In this document: piece by piece, positions 38,544-52,263 of the stretch
Layout: each line of letters starts with the position of its first letter
Position numbering within the stretch: the stretch's first letter is position 1
From: Tetrahymena elliotti 4EA
Lineage: Eukaryota > Ciliophora > Oligohymenophorea > Hymenostomatida > Tetrahymenidae
Length of the DNA: 64,000 nucleotides
Reading direction: 5' to 3'
NCBI GenBank assembly: GCA_000231825.2
Contig: JH720322.1
Span: forward strand, 868,001 to 932,000
Position numbers and translations under genes: made by a program
The notes under the pieces: model-generated
Seen by the model: the letters and a program-made list of their open reading frames with translations, nothing else
Databases searched by the model: none
Told to the model about the DNA's origin: nothing

Positions 38544-39272
38544 AATGTTTTAACTTAAATTAATTTATTTATAATCTTAATTCATAAAATTATGTTTATT
38601 AACTTTCAAGTAATAAAATAACTCTAATAAAACATAACTCATTCTTTTTAGTAAAAAATAATCTTAATTTAGTTTTAATTTTAAATTAATAAACAGATAT
38701 TTAGATTTAATATAATTCATGTATAGCTTCTATTCAGACACGGTCTTCAGATTAATTAAATAATTGTTAAATAAAATAACAATCAAAGTAAAATAGACTA
38801 GATATTTTATTTTTAGTTTTACTTTGTAAAATGCAACTGATAACATTCATTGTTTAAATTTTTAGCTTTATTTTTCAATCTGATAATCATGTGTCAAATT
38901 TTCAGAAAGAAAAATATAATTTTTTCTTTTTGAAATTATCAAAAATTTAAAAGAATACTTAAACTGAAATTATTTCAAATTTTTTTATAAAATGATTTGT
39001 AATTTAATTTGAGATAAAAAATAAGAAGAATATTGAAATATTGTTTTTTTAACAAATAAAAATTCAGACCAATTTAATAATAATTAATTTGAAATATTAA
39101 TTAAAATAATTAAACTTAAAGTGGAATTAAATTATTTAATTATTTTCAAATAAATTATCACTTTTTCTTGTTTATTTCAAAAATAACCAATCAATAGATT
39201 TTTATTTATATTTTTAATTTATTAAATTATCAAAATTTTAAATATACTTTACTAATATTCACTGAAATAATT
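38544..39272. other. Intergenic, tandem
   Basis: AT-rich, homopolymer-rich; nothing recognised. Confidence 0.5.
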
Positions 39273-42023
39273 ATGTATAATTTTGTAGGAGGTAACGGCA
39301 AATCAAGTGCTTAGAAATGGCTTCGTCCAGCCGATTAGGAATAGTTTGATGATGATTATGATGAATATGATGATTATCGCTAGTATAGAAATTATGCAAA
39401 TAAAGCTTCTACAGGTACTACATCTACAGGTCCTGTAAAAATTATTAATAATTAACAAACTTCAACTTAGGTGAGACCAAGTTCTGCATCTTGGAATACT
39501 TAAAAATCATAAAATAATTCAAGTTAGAATATTAACGGAGGCCATACTAGTGCAGCTTAAAGAAGTAAAGCTTTTGATTTTGGTATTTTACCAAAAAGAT
39601 TAGCCCTTAGTTATGAAGTTCCAACAATAAGTAACTTAATTAGCAAAAATAATGGTATGAATGTTAAATTATTTTTATATTCATGAAGTTATTGAGTATT
39701 TAGTTCCCAAAAATGGAAAACTTTATCACCACAAAATAAAGATAAGAGAATTAAAGACAGATAGCAATAAAGAAAAAGTATTAAAGTAAATTAAAAGAAG
39801 ACATGAAATGTATTTAAGTAAAATACCAGATAGATAGCTCTTAGGTAAGTAATGAAATTATGAGCATAAATGAATTTAAAGAATTATATTTTATCTCATT
39901 TAGGGTTAATAGAAATTCTACAAGAAAATATTTCAATCAGATAATAAGATGAGGAAAATGAATCTTAAAAACCTTAAGAAAAAAGTTCGAGTAAAGACTA
40001 AAAAAGTGATAAAAAAGCAAATGAAAATATTGTAAATCCTTTCAGTAAAAAATAGAATATTACAGAAAGTTAGATTTCAATGGAAGAAAAAGAGTTATTT
40101 GGAAAATTAAAGAATCAATTTGAAGAAGATGAAGATTCTCAAGATGAGTAAGGTGGCTCTGATTAAGAAGAAAAATAAAAGAATATTAATTCTGAAAAAA
40201 AGTAAAACAAAAGTAATAATGAGGAATAATATAGTGATAAGAAATAAAAAAATTCAGATGAAATAGAGGATTATGATTATGACTTCGATGAGTATACTGA
40301 GAACGAAAATTCAAATAATATATCAAAGCCATTCTCCTAAGATACATCATAAATTTCTAGTAGTGCTAATGATGTAAAAATAGCATAGAAGTAGATGTAA
40401 ATTGAAGCATAAAAAGAAATGATAGAAGTAAAAATAAATAAAGAGCATGTCCATACAAAAAAAGTATAGAATAAACAAACAAAAGTAGATTATGATGATG
40501 AAATTGAATTCTCAGATGAAGAAAATTAATAAAAATCTGAAGCAAAAAATAAGGAAAGTAAAAATGAAATGGAAGAAAGTGACGGATAGAGAGATTTTGA
40601 TGTTGATTCTAATGCTATTTATCAGCATCAATTTGCAACAAATAATTATTCTCATAAAGTACACACATAAGAAGAATCACAGTATACTGATGAGTAAGGA
40701 GAAGAAGAAGATGAAGAAGAGGAAAATTTTGGAGATGAATAAGAGGAATAAGAAAACTTTGGAAATGAAGATGAATAATAAGGTGACTAAAATCAATCAG
40801 ATAATGAAGATTAAAATGAAGAATAAGGGGTGGATGATGATGATGATTAATATGAGCTTGAAGATATTGAAAATTTACATTTGAATGAAAAAAAATCTGA
40901 TAAAAAGGAATTAAATAGCAACAACAACAACAACAACAACAACATAAATAATGCACAAAAAAATAACTTTTTGTAAAGTTTAGATAAAAGTACAGAATAA
41001 AAATTAAATGAAAAATCAGATGAAAAAGATAAAAAAAAGTAAAATGAAGAAGGAAGTAATATCAAGGAATAAGTTAAATTTGAATAGACATTATCATCGA
41101 AAAAACCAGAAATGTAAATGAAATAGAATTAACAGAATATAATGTATGGATAATTTGTTCCAAAAAAAAATAATTTTGTTGATGCAGATGAAGGAATAGA
41201 CTTAGATGATGAAGATAATGATGATGATTTTTAGATGGATTTTGTCAATTAAAATAATAAAGATGAAGATGAATAAGAAGAAGATGATGACGAAGAGGAT
41301 TTATATTAGTAAGTTAAGAAAAAATTAGGAAACTTATAATAAAAGGAAACAGCTAATCAAGTATCTGATTACAAAAATAATTTATAGTAAAAGAAGTATG
41401 ACATATCATACTATGAACAAAAGTAATAATAATAGCAAGCTGATAAATTATAGAAGTAGTAATAGTAAGATGAAGATGATTTAGATGAAGAAGGCTAAGA
41501 TAATTATAGTGACAACTATGGTGAGGAAAATGGTGAACAAGGAGAAGAAGATTATGGTATTGATAATGAGGATGATTATGGAGATGAAGAAGGAGATTAT
41601 GATGAAAATTAATACGAAATAGATGATATTGATATAGAAGATGAATACTAAGTATAGCAAACTAACTAAAAGTATAATCCTGGGTAGAACTATTCAAAGA
41701 ATAACCAAGCAAATAGTCAAAAAAATAACTTGTAATAATAAAAAAATCTATTTGATTAATTAGAAAATGAATTGGAAGATAATTTGGATAATTTAGTTGA
41801 TTATGATGAATATGACTTGAATAAACTTAGTAAGACAGAATTAGATAAAGTTAAATCATAAATGGATGAATAATTTGAGTAAAATAGAAAAAAACCAGGC
41901 GATAAAGATTTTGTCTATGATGTAAGAGAAAGTTTTGATGCAAATGAAAGTAATTAGTGGGATATAAGCTAAAGTTAAGATAAGCATGAATTCGAATAAG
42001 TAGTTGACTATGATATTGTATGA
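39273..42023 (+). CDS. CEP19: CEP19 homologue split by a ~590-residue acidic insertion
   Basis: 885 aa in three exons (39273-39654, 39689-39844, 39904-42023; introns 34 and 59 nt). CEP19 is a centriole/basal-body protein that recruits RABL2 and IFT-B to start ciliogenesis; the human protein is only 163 aa. The N-half is seen at residues of about 105-200: LSYEVPTISNLI, EYLVPKNGKLYHHKIKIREL and MYLSKIPDRQLLGLIEIL, matching the human YESE...RQLEKLF region. The C-half follows residue 795: DEYDLNKLSKTELDKVK, MDEQFEQNRKK, GDKDFVYDVRESF and NQWDIS, matching human DLNKLDDKELAKRK, DPNFVYDIEVEF and GWDTES. Between them lies a tract of D, E, Q, N, K and S, including eight consecutive AAC codons. The start MYNFVGGNGKSSAQKW is the first ATG in the open frame. 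Confidence 0.87.
40920..40943 (+). repeat. (AAC)8 microsatellite, poly-Asn in CEP19-like gene
   Basis: Eight perfect AAC codons in frame, inside the acidic low-complexity insertion. The purity suggests a recent or slippage-prone repeat compared with the mixed-codon tracts elsewhere. Confidence 0.95.
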
Positions 42024-42375
42024 ATATTAGTTATTAAATAAAATAACAATTTCAATTTATTTTAATCTATTTTTATATTTAATTTATTTTTATATTCTAA
42101 AATATTACTATTAATTTTTTATTTTAAATAAACTTCTCAGCTATTTTTAGTTTCTTTTTTTGCAAGCCAAAAATTTCAGATTGAATTAGAGCTTTATTTC
42201 TTTTCTATAAATAAACTCTCTTATCAAATTAAAATAAGAAATAATGTTGATGAATTGAGATAAATTTTCTTGTAAATTAAGAAGGAATTGGCTTAAAATA
42301 ATTTGGTAGAATATAAAAAGAATTTGTATTTAAAATATATTTAGTACTTTTGAGTTATGATTATTTTTATAATAT
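42024..42375. other. Short convergent intergenic region
   Basis: AT-rich 3' flanks; nothing recognised. Confidence 0.5.
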
Positions 42376-44889
42376 TCAATATATTTTAGAATGAGATAGA
42401 TTAGTTAAATTAATTTATTGGGTTTAAGCATTTGAAATTTATGTAAGTAGCTATGATGGTTTATATAAAGAAGATAATTCTTTTTATTTTTTTGATGATA
42501 TTTCACTTTATTTTAAATTTTGCATGTTTAATGTCTTATTTTGATTTTATTAAGGTTGAGATTTTAAGTTTTCTGATTTTTTTCTTTTAGGAGTTGTTGA
42601 TGAATCAGTTGGGTGTCTATCTTAGACTGCTTTTAAAATATTATTATTTGAATTTTATTAGGTAAAATCTATTTTCTACTTATCTTCATGCACAAAAGAC
42701 TCAGGGTCATTAATATTTCTGTCTTAATTATTTTTAATCATGTTAACAATATTTTCATCAAGTATTGAGTAAGAGGACATCATCTTATATGGAGATATAT
42801 GCTTTCTTTGTGCCATTTTATTATATTAAGTCACACGAGTAGGAACAAATGCACTATAACTCTCAGGTAAAAGAGAATTACTCTTTCTACTCTTAGGGAT
42901 TGCTTCCTTTTAAATTGGAGGTAATTTGGTATATTTTGGAGTGAATGATTCTGTATAAGATTAATCATATTATTCTTACTATTATGCACCATAATTATCA
43001 GTATTTTAGATATGGCTATTAAATGAGTAATCTTCAGAAACATTATTAAAATCTGTATTCCTTCTTGTTTGAGAAGGAGATACTTTTTAAGCATTTTAAA
43101 ATTTCTTAATTACTTTTTTGTATTCTTAATTTTTTGCTCCCTTAAAAAGTGGGAGAAGAATAGACATATTTTTCTTTTTTTAATGCTATGAAATACCTTA
43201 TTGCTATTGTTGTTAATCTTAAACTTCTTCTTGATCTTCAAAAGTTGAAGTTCTTTTATATGTTTCTCTGTAAATGAAACTTTAAGATTCTTTATCTTAT
43301 TTTTTTGTTGAGTATTTTAGCTTTTCAATCTAGGCTATAACATTTTCATAGATATTTTTTGATGGATTTATTGTTGTTGATTTAGAATAAATTTCACTAT
43401 TATTCAGGTTGCTCGATTATTAAATCAAATTTGATGTTTTGTTCTAATTTAGTAAGTAGCTTTACAAATTATCTCTTTTATTCAATAATTGGTTATTGCT
43501 TTAAATTTATTGATTTATATCAGCAAAATAATTTCTTCTTCCATTTTAATGTATTTCTATTGTTTCATTTTCAAATACATTTATTTCAGGCATACTATTT
43601 TTAATTTATTCATTTTCCTAAACAATATTTGATCCTTATTAATATTAAAATAAATTAGGGTCTTAAGTGTAGGATTGTCTTCTCATTTAAATAGCATTTT
43701 AATCTTATTAAGAACTCTAAAGGTAGTGATTGTTTTAATGATTTCTGATTCTTTAAATATCATATTAATTAGGTTTATTGTTATTTTATTCTAAGTTTTT
43801 TTATATTTAAGATGCTTTTTAGGAAATGTTAAAAGTATTTTTTTAATTTATTTCTTATTAATCTTTATTTTGAAAAACTATTTTTTAACTATTTAAAGCG
43901 TTATCTAAAATGCTTAAAATTCTATTTTTATTTTTAGATGTAATACTTTCATCTTTAATTACATTTTAATTATTATTTTCTAATAGATCTAGTTTACTCT
44001 CTTAAATATGGTTATAGTTCAACTATTACGATTATATTTCATTCTAGGCTGAGATAGCATTCTAAATATTAAAACTCTTGTTTTGACTGCTATATGATTG
44101 ATTTTTTCTGTGAGGAAAATTAATAATTTCCTTTTACAGTTCTCCTTTTTTAGGTGTAGTGGTTACATCTGTTTTTGATATTTCTTAAGGCAACTGCTTA
44201 GTTTTTTACATCTGCTAAATACAAAGTTCCCTTTATCTTCTAATTTACTGCAAAAGTTTATTTTGTTAATCTATTTCTAATTAACTAAGTGAAAGCTGAC
44301 TGTTATAATCTTCTTTCACTTTGCTTACAGATTTTAGTGGTTATTGGATTACTTTTTTTTCTTGGCTTTTTAGCTATTAGTTTTCATCATTTTCATTCAA
44401 ATCTTTGCTTTGAATTTATTACTTTAATACTTTATTCTACTTGTTTTATTTTAAGTCTTACAGATAAAAGGTTTTCGATATTTAAGATTAGCTCATATCT
44501 ATATTATCAGATGTAGATAAATTATATTAAGATGGTAAAACTTAATTGCTATTATTACAGCAATCATAATTTTAATTTTTGAAATCAGATTTTTTATCAA
44601 TATTCTTTTTTTTTTTACTTTTGTATCTAAAATCTAAATCTGTGCTGTTTAGCACATCCTCGCAATTAGTTTGCCAAGGTGAAAGCTCTTCTAATTCCAT
44701 CTTTTGATTATTAGTTTTCAGATTGTTTGAAAAATATTTCACAGGTGAGTAAAAAGTATTATCACTCTAAAATTTTAAGGAAAACTCATCCTTACCTGCT
44801 TCTATATTGCTACTTTAATTATTCTTTTTTTAGTGGGGCTTGTTGATATTACTACTTAGATAAGTTCTATTTTACTAATTATTTTACAT
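42376..44889 (-). CDS. Hypothetical Q/N/S-rich protein, 837 aa
   Basis: Single exon of 838 codons, ATG at 44889 and TGA at 42376-42378. The start reads MQNNQQNRTYLSSNINKPH. Almost the whole protein is low-complexity Gln/Asn/Ser/Lys, predicted disordered, with a few denser spots: MELEELSPWQTNCEDVL, a coiled-coil-like stretch around QQIRRQRELCIQQMQ, MSILLPLFKGAK and LPESYSAFVPTRVTQYN. There is no signal peptide or membrane segment. The many Ser-Pro and Thr-Pro sites suggest a phosphoprotein. I do not recognise a family; short conserved motifs could be scaffolding sites. Confidence 0.72.
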
Positions 44890-46159
44890 TTATTATCATA
44901 AAGCTTTAGATAGAAATATATATTATATCTAATAATTTAATAGTTATCATAAAAAAATGTATAATAAATTGATAATTAATATTCTATAAATTAGTAAACA
45001 AATATTAATTACTCAACCAATAAGATATTAATATTTAATACTTTAACTACAAATACTCATTTGATACTATTCTAATATATGATAATAGAGTGATGATCAT
45101 TATTTTATGTAAAAATTTGTATCTTATAGTTACTCTTTTTCTTTTTTTAATTAACAAATACGGCTAGCCAATAATACTTTACATACTTACATTTAACAAT
45201 AATCTTTATTCAATCATCCAAACCAAAAAAATAACTGTAAGTAAAATATGATGAATTAAAAAAGAAAAAAATATTATAAATACTGATCGCTGTGTGACAT
45301 TTATCAATCTCATGCTGTCCATTTTGCCATTTTTTTAATTACTTGATTGAATATGGTGTGGTGGAAGAGTAAATAGAAAAAGTGTATATCCATATTATAA
45401 AATTAAAATAAATTAAAAATAAAAGTAAAAGTAATTTTGAAATATCTCAACTTAACAAATTACTAACAGATTTTTCTCATTTCGAAAATTCATTCAACTA
45501 ACTTTTCACATCCAATTGTTTCTAGGTATTTCACAAAGTATTCGATTATGAAAATTTGGTAAATTTTTTGAGACTTTTTCAAATTCTGGGCAAATATCTT
45601 TAAAAAATTAGATAAAATATTTAAAAATTTAATAAATTTATTTTGCTAGTTATGAAGAGTTTTTAAACCTAGCAGTTAATAATATCTTGTTAAAAATTAA
45701 AAGAAAGTACCATTATCTCTTAATGGCTGCCAAAAAATTTTTCCTAAAAATCTTCAATTTTATAACAATTTATTGAAAGAGCAAGATGGAATTAATTTTG
45801 TAACATTTAATCATTTTTTGATGAAATAAAAAATGTTTGTTTGAAAAACAATCAAAATATTCCCAATTTACTGATAGCTCATTACAAGTTAACAAAGTTA
45901 ATTCAGTAAAGAGAAAAAAAAATAATAAAATTATCTTTAAATAAAATGACTAAGGGATAAAAAATATCTCCTTAAACCAAATAAATAATTAAAAAAAAAT
46001 GTCAAGAAAATATAATATTTAATTCTTCATAACAAATTCTGAACTTAAAATATTAAACCTTAATTTTTTTAAATAAAAGAGTTTCTCATAAAAATGAATT
46101 TCTATCACTTTGAAAAGGATGTAGAATATTTTAAAAAGTAGATTCTAAAGAGTTTACTA
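44890..46159. other. Intergenic between two minus-strand genes
   Basis: About 1.3 kb, AT-rich, nothing recognised. Confidence 0.5.
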
Positions 46160-49100
46160 TCATATTTTTTTTAAATAATTATTGGTATTATTGATTAAAT
46201 TTTTTAAATTATAAATAATATTTTTCTTTTTAACTATTTTGATAATGTTTGTATAATTGTAGCTTGGGAAGAATATCTGAAATTCTTTGAATTTATCAAA
46301 GGTAAATTTCATTTTACCAAAAATATGTGCATCTCTTGATTATGCTTAATCACCACACATATTGTTTTCTTTATCACTTTTACTATAGTTAGTTTTTTAA
46401 TCAAATATTGAGTGAAAACGCTGCAAATTTGACGATTCCAAAAATTTAATACTTTAACTACTATTCTTCACATTATTCTATTAGACAGACAGTCTTTGAA
46501 GATTTGAATTCTCAATATTTGAGAGGCTACTTAATTTGTTAGCAGAGATTTTTTTTTATTTAAAATCATCTTATTGAATTTTAACACTTTTAGGAATATT
46601 TTCAAATTAAATAACACTTTTATTTTTCTATATTTGATATTATTGTAGATTTTCACCCTCAACATTTTGTGAATCAGCATATTACTATTCATTTGTTTAC
46701 TAAAACTAAGCTATTTATTTTAAAAAGTTAATTTCCTTTATGCCCAAAAAAAAATTTTACTTTTTATTCTCTTTCTTATTGAATTATTGGGAATTTATTT
46801 TTTTTCTTGTTGGAGAAGAGATGACTTCATAAAAGGAGATTGATCATGAGAAGTGTGAGAATTTCTTTTAGATTTAGTTTTTTCACTATTTAATTCTTAA
46901 GAAGCGTCTATATCGCAACTCCGACAGCTCTTGTGATTTGCAAAGTAAATCTATTTACTTTTACTAGTTTTATCTGGACTTTCATCAAACTAAATTGAAT
47001 TCAATTTTGAATTGAGACTCAGTTTATTCAGAGATAACGACAAACTAATATTTCGAGTGCTTATATTCTGTTATTGTACATATACTTTATCTATTGGGTT
47101 CATTTTTTTATCTTCATCACTTAAATCTTATATGTCTTCTTCATTAAAAAATTCCTCTTGATCTTGATCTTAGTCTTGCTCAGTTTCAACAGTTTAATTA
47201 TTTTTATCTTTATCTTAATAATTTTAATTAAAAATTTAAAATATTCTTTGAAAAATATCAAAAAAATCTGAAGATTACCAACTAGCTTGTGGGCGATAGA
47301 TGCTTATTTAGTAAAATCAAGTTTTTTATAGCTTTTTTATTCATTTTAATTCATTTAACTGCTCTCATCAGATGATGTATTTTAAGTTTCAAACTAACAT
47401 TCTGTTGGCTAATGTTAAGTTTTTAAAATATGTAAGTAATTATTCATGTTCTTTATTGAAGTTTCATCTTCTTATTGATTTTTTTTGTTTCCTTAAAAAA
47501 CAATTTAAGGAACATTCACAAAAAAAAATTTATCATTTGAACTATACTGCAACTCTTAAAGAATATCAACATCATTTATAAAATCAGACATTTAGTTAGC
47601 ATAGTGTAATCTGATTCTTTTTAGCTCATGTTTAACAGTTTAATTTAAGCTTAGACTATGAAATTTTTCATCTCTACTTGAAATCTTTCTTCTAAAGCTT
47701 TTATCTCTTACTTGAGCATGATTTTTAGTTAATTTCAAAGCAAAAGATTATTTCTTTATAACATAATGAATCTAAGGGCATTTAACTAAACTATGAGTAT
47801 GTGCTCCGCATGAAGTACAGCTATTAAATTACTTACTCTAAAATAAAAACTAGTGCTTCAACATTTAATATTTTTCCTAAAACAAAAATAAATTAGAAAT
47901 ATTTGAAGATAAAAGTCAGTATATATTATATTTACATAATCATTTTAATAGTGTTTGATTATTTCTAAAAAATCCTACAAAAGAATAAAAGAGGCATATA
48001 TTGGTGTTTTTGTTCTTACAGATATTTCTGCTGGCTGCTCAGATAAAAATAACCCTAAGTCTAATAGTTGATATGATTCCTGTTAAAATATTTATTATGA
48101 TTTATGTAAATAAATTTGTGAAATGAAGAATTGCTTACATTTAATGAAACAGAGGATAAAGATCTGTAATACTGCTGATTACTATAATAGTATTCTAAGT
48201 CATTTCCTTTATCAATAAAATAAAGTTTTTACAGTTTTTATCCACATAAAACCAAGCTCTCTCCAGGGCCAAAGCTCTAGTCTTTCATTTTCAATGATAG
48301 CTCTGACAAAAATTATTTACTGAATTAAAGTCTTAAATAATTATAATTTAATATTTTTTTGCCATAGTAATCTCTCAAAACTTCTTCTCTCATTTCCTAA
48401 GGACACCCATCAAAAATGAATTAGCCTTGAAGTAAAATTAATTTAAATATTTAGTAAATAAATTAAAATTACCTTTTGTTTAGAGTTAATCTGTTGCATG
48501 ATAAATATACTCAGTGTATTTTAAAAATTTGACTTTTAAATTATTTTAAATGTTCATTCTATTTAAATAGCTGCTGAGTATTTATTAATTTTATTTAAAC
48601 TCTTAAGATTTTTACTTCAAATCTCGAAATATTTCTCCTATACAATTTAAGCAGTAAGCAAATAAACCACAAGTAATAAATGTCATTACGATTACATATA
48701 TTTTTTCAAAAACGTTAACAGGAAATATATCTCCATAACCAATGGTGATCATTGTAATAATTGTGAAGTAAACACCATAAATATATTAAAATGGCCAATC
48801 TTTTTCTAACATGTTAAATTATTTTAGCCAGCATCCTTAAGGATCATCTTGAGTTTTCAAAGAAATTAGAACAAAACCACTGCCAAATAAGTGCGAAACA
48901 TAAAGAATAATTAATACTAATATAACTAGATCATAAATTGCAGAGTATTTTTACTAGATTTAAAAATGTTCATTGAGTTTTTAAACATTCTTTTTAAACT
49001 TTTCAATTAAAAAAATATTTATGAAATAAAATTAATAAAAAATATTTTTTTAAAAAGGGCTTTCTTAAATAAAGATCAAATTACTTAACTTGTTTTGAGG

Positions 49101-50728
49101 ATTAGAGCTAATGTCAAGCAATAATCACAAGATTCTTTAAAAATTAGCAAAACACAAACAAAATCAATAAAAAATTTAGTTTTAAGATATTTGATGGTAA
49201 CTTATTTCTTATCAAGGACTGTGAAACCATACTCATAGTACCCTGAATGAAAACTTATAAAGATATCTATGAAGAATATGATTAAAGGTAGAGTATGTAA
49301 TAGAATAATATAAATATTATCATTATTTTTTTCCTTGCTAAAGGCAATCATTGGTGGAACTATTATGTATAAAGTAAGTAACTAAATTAAAATCAAAATA
49401 TCCCAAATTATAAGGAACCAGCTGTTGGGTTAAAATACTCTAATTTAAAGTAAATAACTTCCTAAAACCCAATTTTTTATTTAGCTTAACACATTTTTTA
49501 ATTATTCTAACTTTTAATGAGATTTATTAAAGGTTTCTTTAAGGTTTTACTTTCTAAATTTGTAATAGGTCTCTAAAAGAGTGCTCTGACTATCAATTTA
49601 TTATTCGAATTTCTTACTTCTCTAAGACTCAATGTAAGATTTATCTTAAATTATATTGTAATGCTTGCTAAGCAATAATTTAGAATCTTTTGTTGCTAAA
49701 AAGTATAAAAGAGAATTAATGAATTTCTTGACAAGTAAAAGTATAACTAGATTATCTTTTTTGTTAGGAGTTCCCAAAATAATTTAGTTGGCCTATAAAT
49801 TGTTATTATAATTATTTTATTAAATAAAAGAGGAATTAATCCCATTTTTATCCAGTCTTCTAATATTTGTTATTGTATTTTTAAAAACAGCTTGTTTTCT
49901 AAATCGCTTTATTTGTTGTAAAATATGTTAGTTCTTTGTTTTCTATTTACTATATGATCTTAATCTTGATATTTGAGACAAATGATCTTAATTTGATTAA
50001 GCCTAGCTATTATATTCAATATTTATTTCATTTGCTTATTCAAATTTATAATAAGAATTTGTATTTTAACAATTAATCACTTAACTATCTTACTCTGTAT
50101 TATTATTATTATTCTAATTAGTTTAATTCTATTTCATATTTAGAGTTTGAACTTCAATAAGACTTCTGTTACTTTGATTAGGGGAAATCATCACCTAATT
50201 ATTATCTCTATTTGTAGAACTTAAAATGGCATCAAAAGATTAATTGTTTTAGTCATTTTTAAGAACAGTTTATTAACTCTAACCATCAACTAGTTTTGTT
50301 AGATATTACTCTTAAAAGCTAGACTCTTGTTGATTCTAATTTTAAATTAAGCTATACTTTCCATTCTATTAATAAGAATTATTTTATTCATCTTATCTTA
50401 ATTCATTTTAATTAATATAAGATGTATTTTATGTAACATTAGTCTGCATCAAGTTTTTTGTAGATTAGACTTTACAAAAGCTTGATTTCTAAAATTCATT
50501 TTATAGGATATTATTCTAAGAAGCGTTATCCGTTAACATAGTTTTTTAAGTAATCTTATAATTTTTATTTAATTTCTTTTCTTAGTTTCTTGTCTCAGCC
50601 AATTAATCAACAAAAAAATTTTAAAGAAATCTTCTACTTTGATTAGAAAAATTATTAAAATAACCAAATAAAGAGTTAATTTATTAACTTTTATATACAA
50701 AATAAAAAAAATTTGCTTACAAAATCAT
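46160..50728 (-). CDS. Voltage-/cyclic-nucleotide-gated-type potassium channel with C-terminal CCHC zinc knuckle
   Basis: About 1,400 aa in at least seven exons; exon boundaries that I checked (49085, 48998/48473, 48425/48139, 48079/47936, 47876) keep the frame. After a 330-residue Q/N-rich N-terminus come six membrane segments (for example SWFLIIWDILILIQLL) and the pore loop TMITIGYGDIFPVN, the K+-selective TIGYGD filter at 48729-48746, then S6. A C-linker and a cyclic-nucleotide-binding-like region follow (FGPGESLVLCGQ, KLYFIDKGN, LGLFLSEQP), in which the usual phosphate-binding Arg motif is not evident. Then CTSCGAHTHSLVKC, a perfect CX2CX4HX4C knuckle (47778-47819), and a long disordered tail ending NNTNNYLKKI. 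It belongs to the expanded EAG/HCN-like channels of ciliates and should sit in plasma or ciliary membrane. Start (50728) is the least certain point. Confidence 0.85.
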
Positions 50729-52263
50729 ACATTCTTAAAATTTAATAATTAGAGCTTCCTTATTAATCTAAATAAACACAACAGAACTAAATTAATTTCA
50801 ACTTTCTGTGGTTTAATTACTATTTTTTCAACAACTTATCTATCAAATAATTATTATTGAGGAAAATGAGAAATTTTAAATTTTTAATTACATTGTCTGA
50901 TATGCTGCCTCATATAAGATTTTAAAATTGTTAACAGCCTGTATATTTTTTTAAAAAATTATATATTTTCATCTCATTTCTCTCATTTGAAATTTTTAAT
51001 GCCCTTAAAAAATATTTCGCTGACCCAAAATTATTTTTTCTAAAAAATAGAATAATTGTGATATAAACCTTCTATAAAAACTAAGAAAAAATTTTAATTG
51101 GAATTGGAGATTTCATATAAAAAAAATAATACTTTATTTAAATTTGAAAACATTTCTATTAATATGCAAAAATTTTAATTGCATCTAATTTTACTTGTAC
51201 TGGTTTCTTGATTAGAATAGACTATTTTAATTTTAAATATTTATCAAAAAATTTTAATTTGTTTAATTTTATAAATTAGATACAATAAATTTATTTTAAT
51301 TTTAAAAAAACTCAGATTGAATTTGAGATTAATATTTGAATCAAATATTAAGTAAGATCTAAAAAATTTATATAAAAAATCCAACTTTAAATATTTCCTT
51401 TTGATTGTATGAGCTTTTAAATCTAGTCTACGGGTAGCTTCATAAATAAGAATCAATTTTATTTGATTAAAATACTTTCTTAAATTATTTTTAAAAAGAT
51501 TAAAGTTTATAAAATAAAAAGTAATAGGTATGGGTTGTTAGATTATTAATAAATTCTTATATATTTTTCAAAGAGATTTTATTTAAAGAGTTTAAATTAT
51601 AGAAGCTTTTTCTGATCATCTCTCCCACGTTTTTTTAATAATTTGTATCAATTCTTTGTAAGAATAAGTTTAGTGCTTAAATAAATTTCAAATACCAAAT
51701 TATTTATTTGGGAATTTTGATAAATTAAAAGAATTAATTTATTCATCAACAAAAATAAATTGGTTTTATGAATTCAATGCAACTTAAAAGAAAAAAATAA
51801 CCAAAAAATGAATGATTTAGTAGGAATCTAAATTAATTAATTAAAAATTTTATTTGGTGTTGTAAGCAAGCATAGTATTGAAATACTGTATAATAGATAT
51901 TTATTAAAAAATAAGATGGATGTTGATAGAATTCTATAGAAATAGAAAAAATTATTTATTATATTATTGGGATCATCTTAACTAAAATAGCTATATATTA
52001 TAAGAATTCTCAATTATTTTAAGAATTTTCAAAATTAAAATAAATTAGTGATTATCTAAATTTCAAACTCTAGCACTAATACAAGGTTTGCATATAAATA
52101 ACTGGAAAAGAAAGTGATTTTGTATTATATACATAAATTACGCCAAAAAATTTAATATATATCAAAAAATAATCTTTAGTTCTAATAATACAGTAAATAA
52201 ATAAAATATATTCATAGATAGCTAGCCTTAGTCAATCAATATTAAATTTAATATTTTGCCAAA
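50729..52263. other. Intergenic, divergent promoters
   Basis: About 1.5 kb of very AT-rich DNA; nothing recognised. Confidence 0.5.

Noticed and set aside
40492..41065. Standard-code ORFs on both strands over the acidic tract (Met/Lys-rich, His/Cys-rich and Phe/Ser-rich peptides)
   Set aside because: They are other-frame readings of the GAA/GAT/AAC-rich insert of the CEP19-like gene.
44289..44516. Plus-strand ORF resembling a membrane peptide
   Set aside because: Antisense shadow of the 837-aa minus-strand Q/N-rich gene; T-rich antisense of Lys/Asn codons reads as hydrophobic residues.
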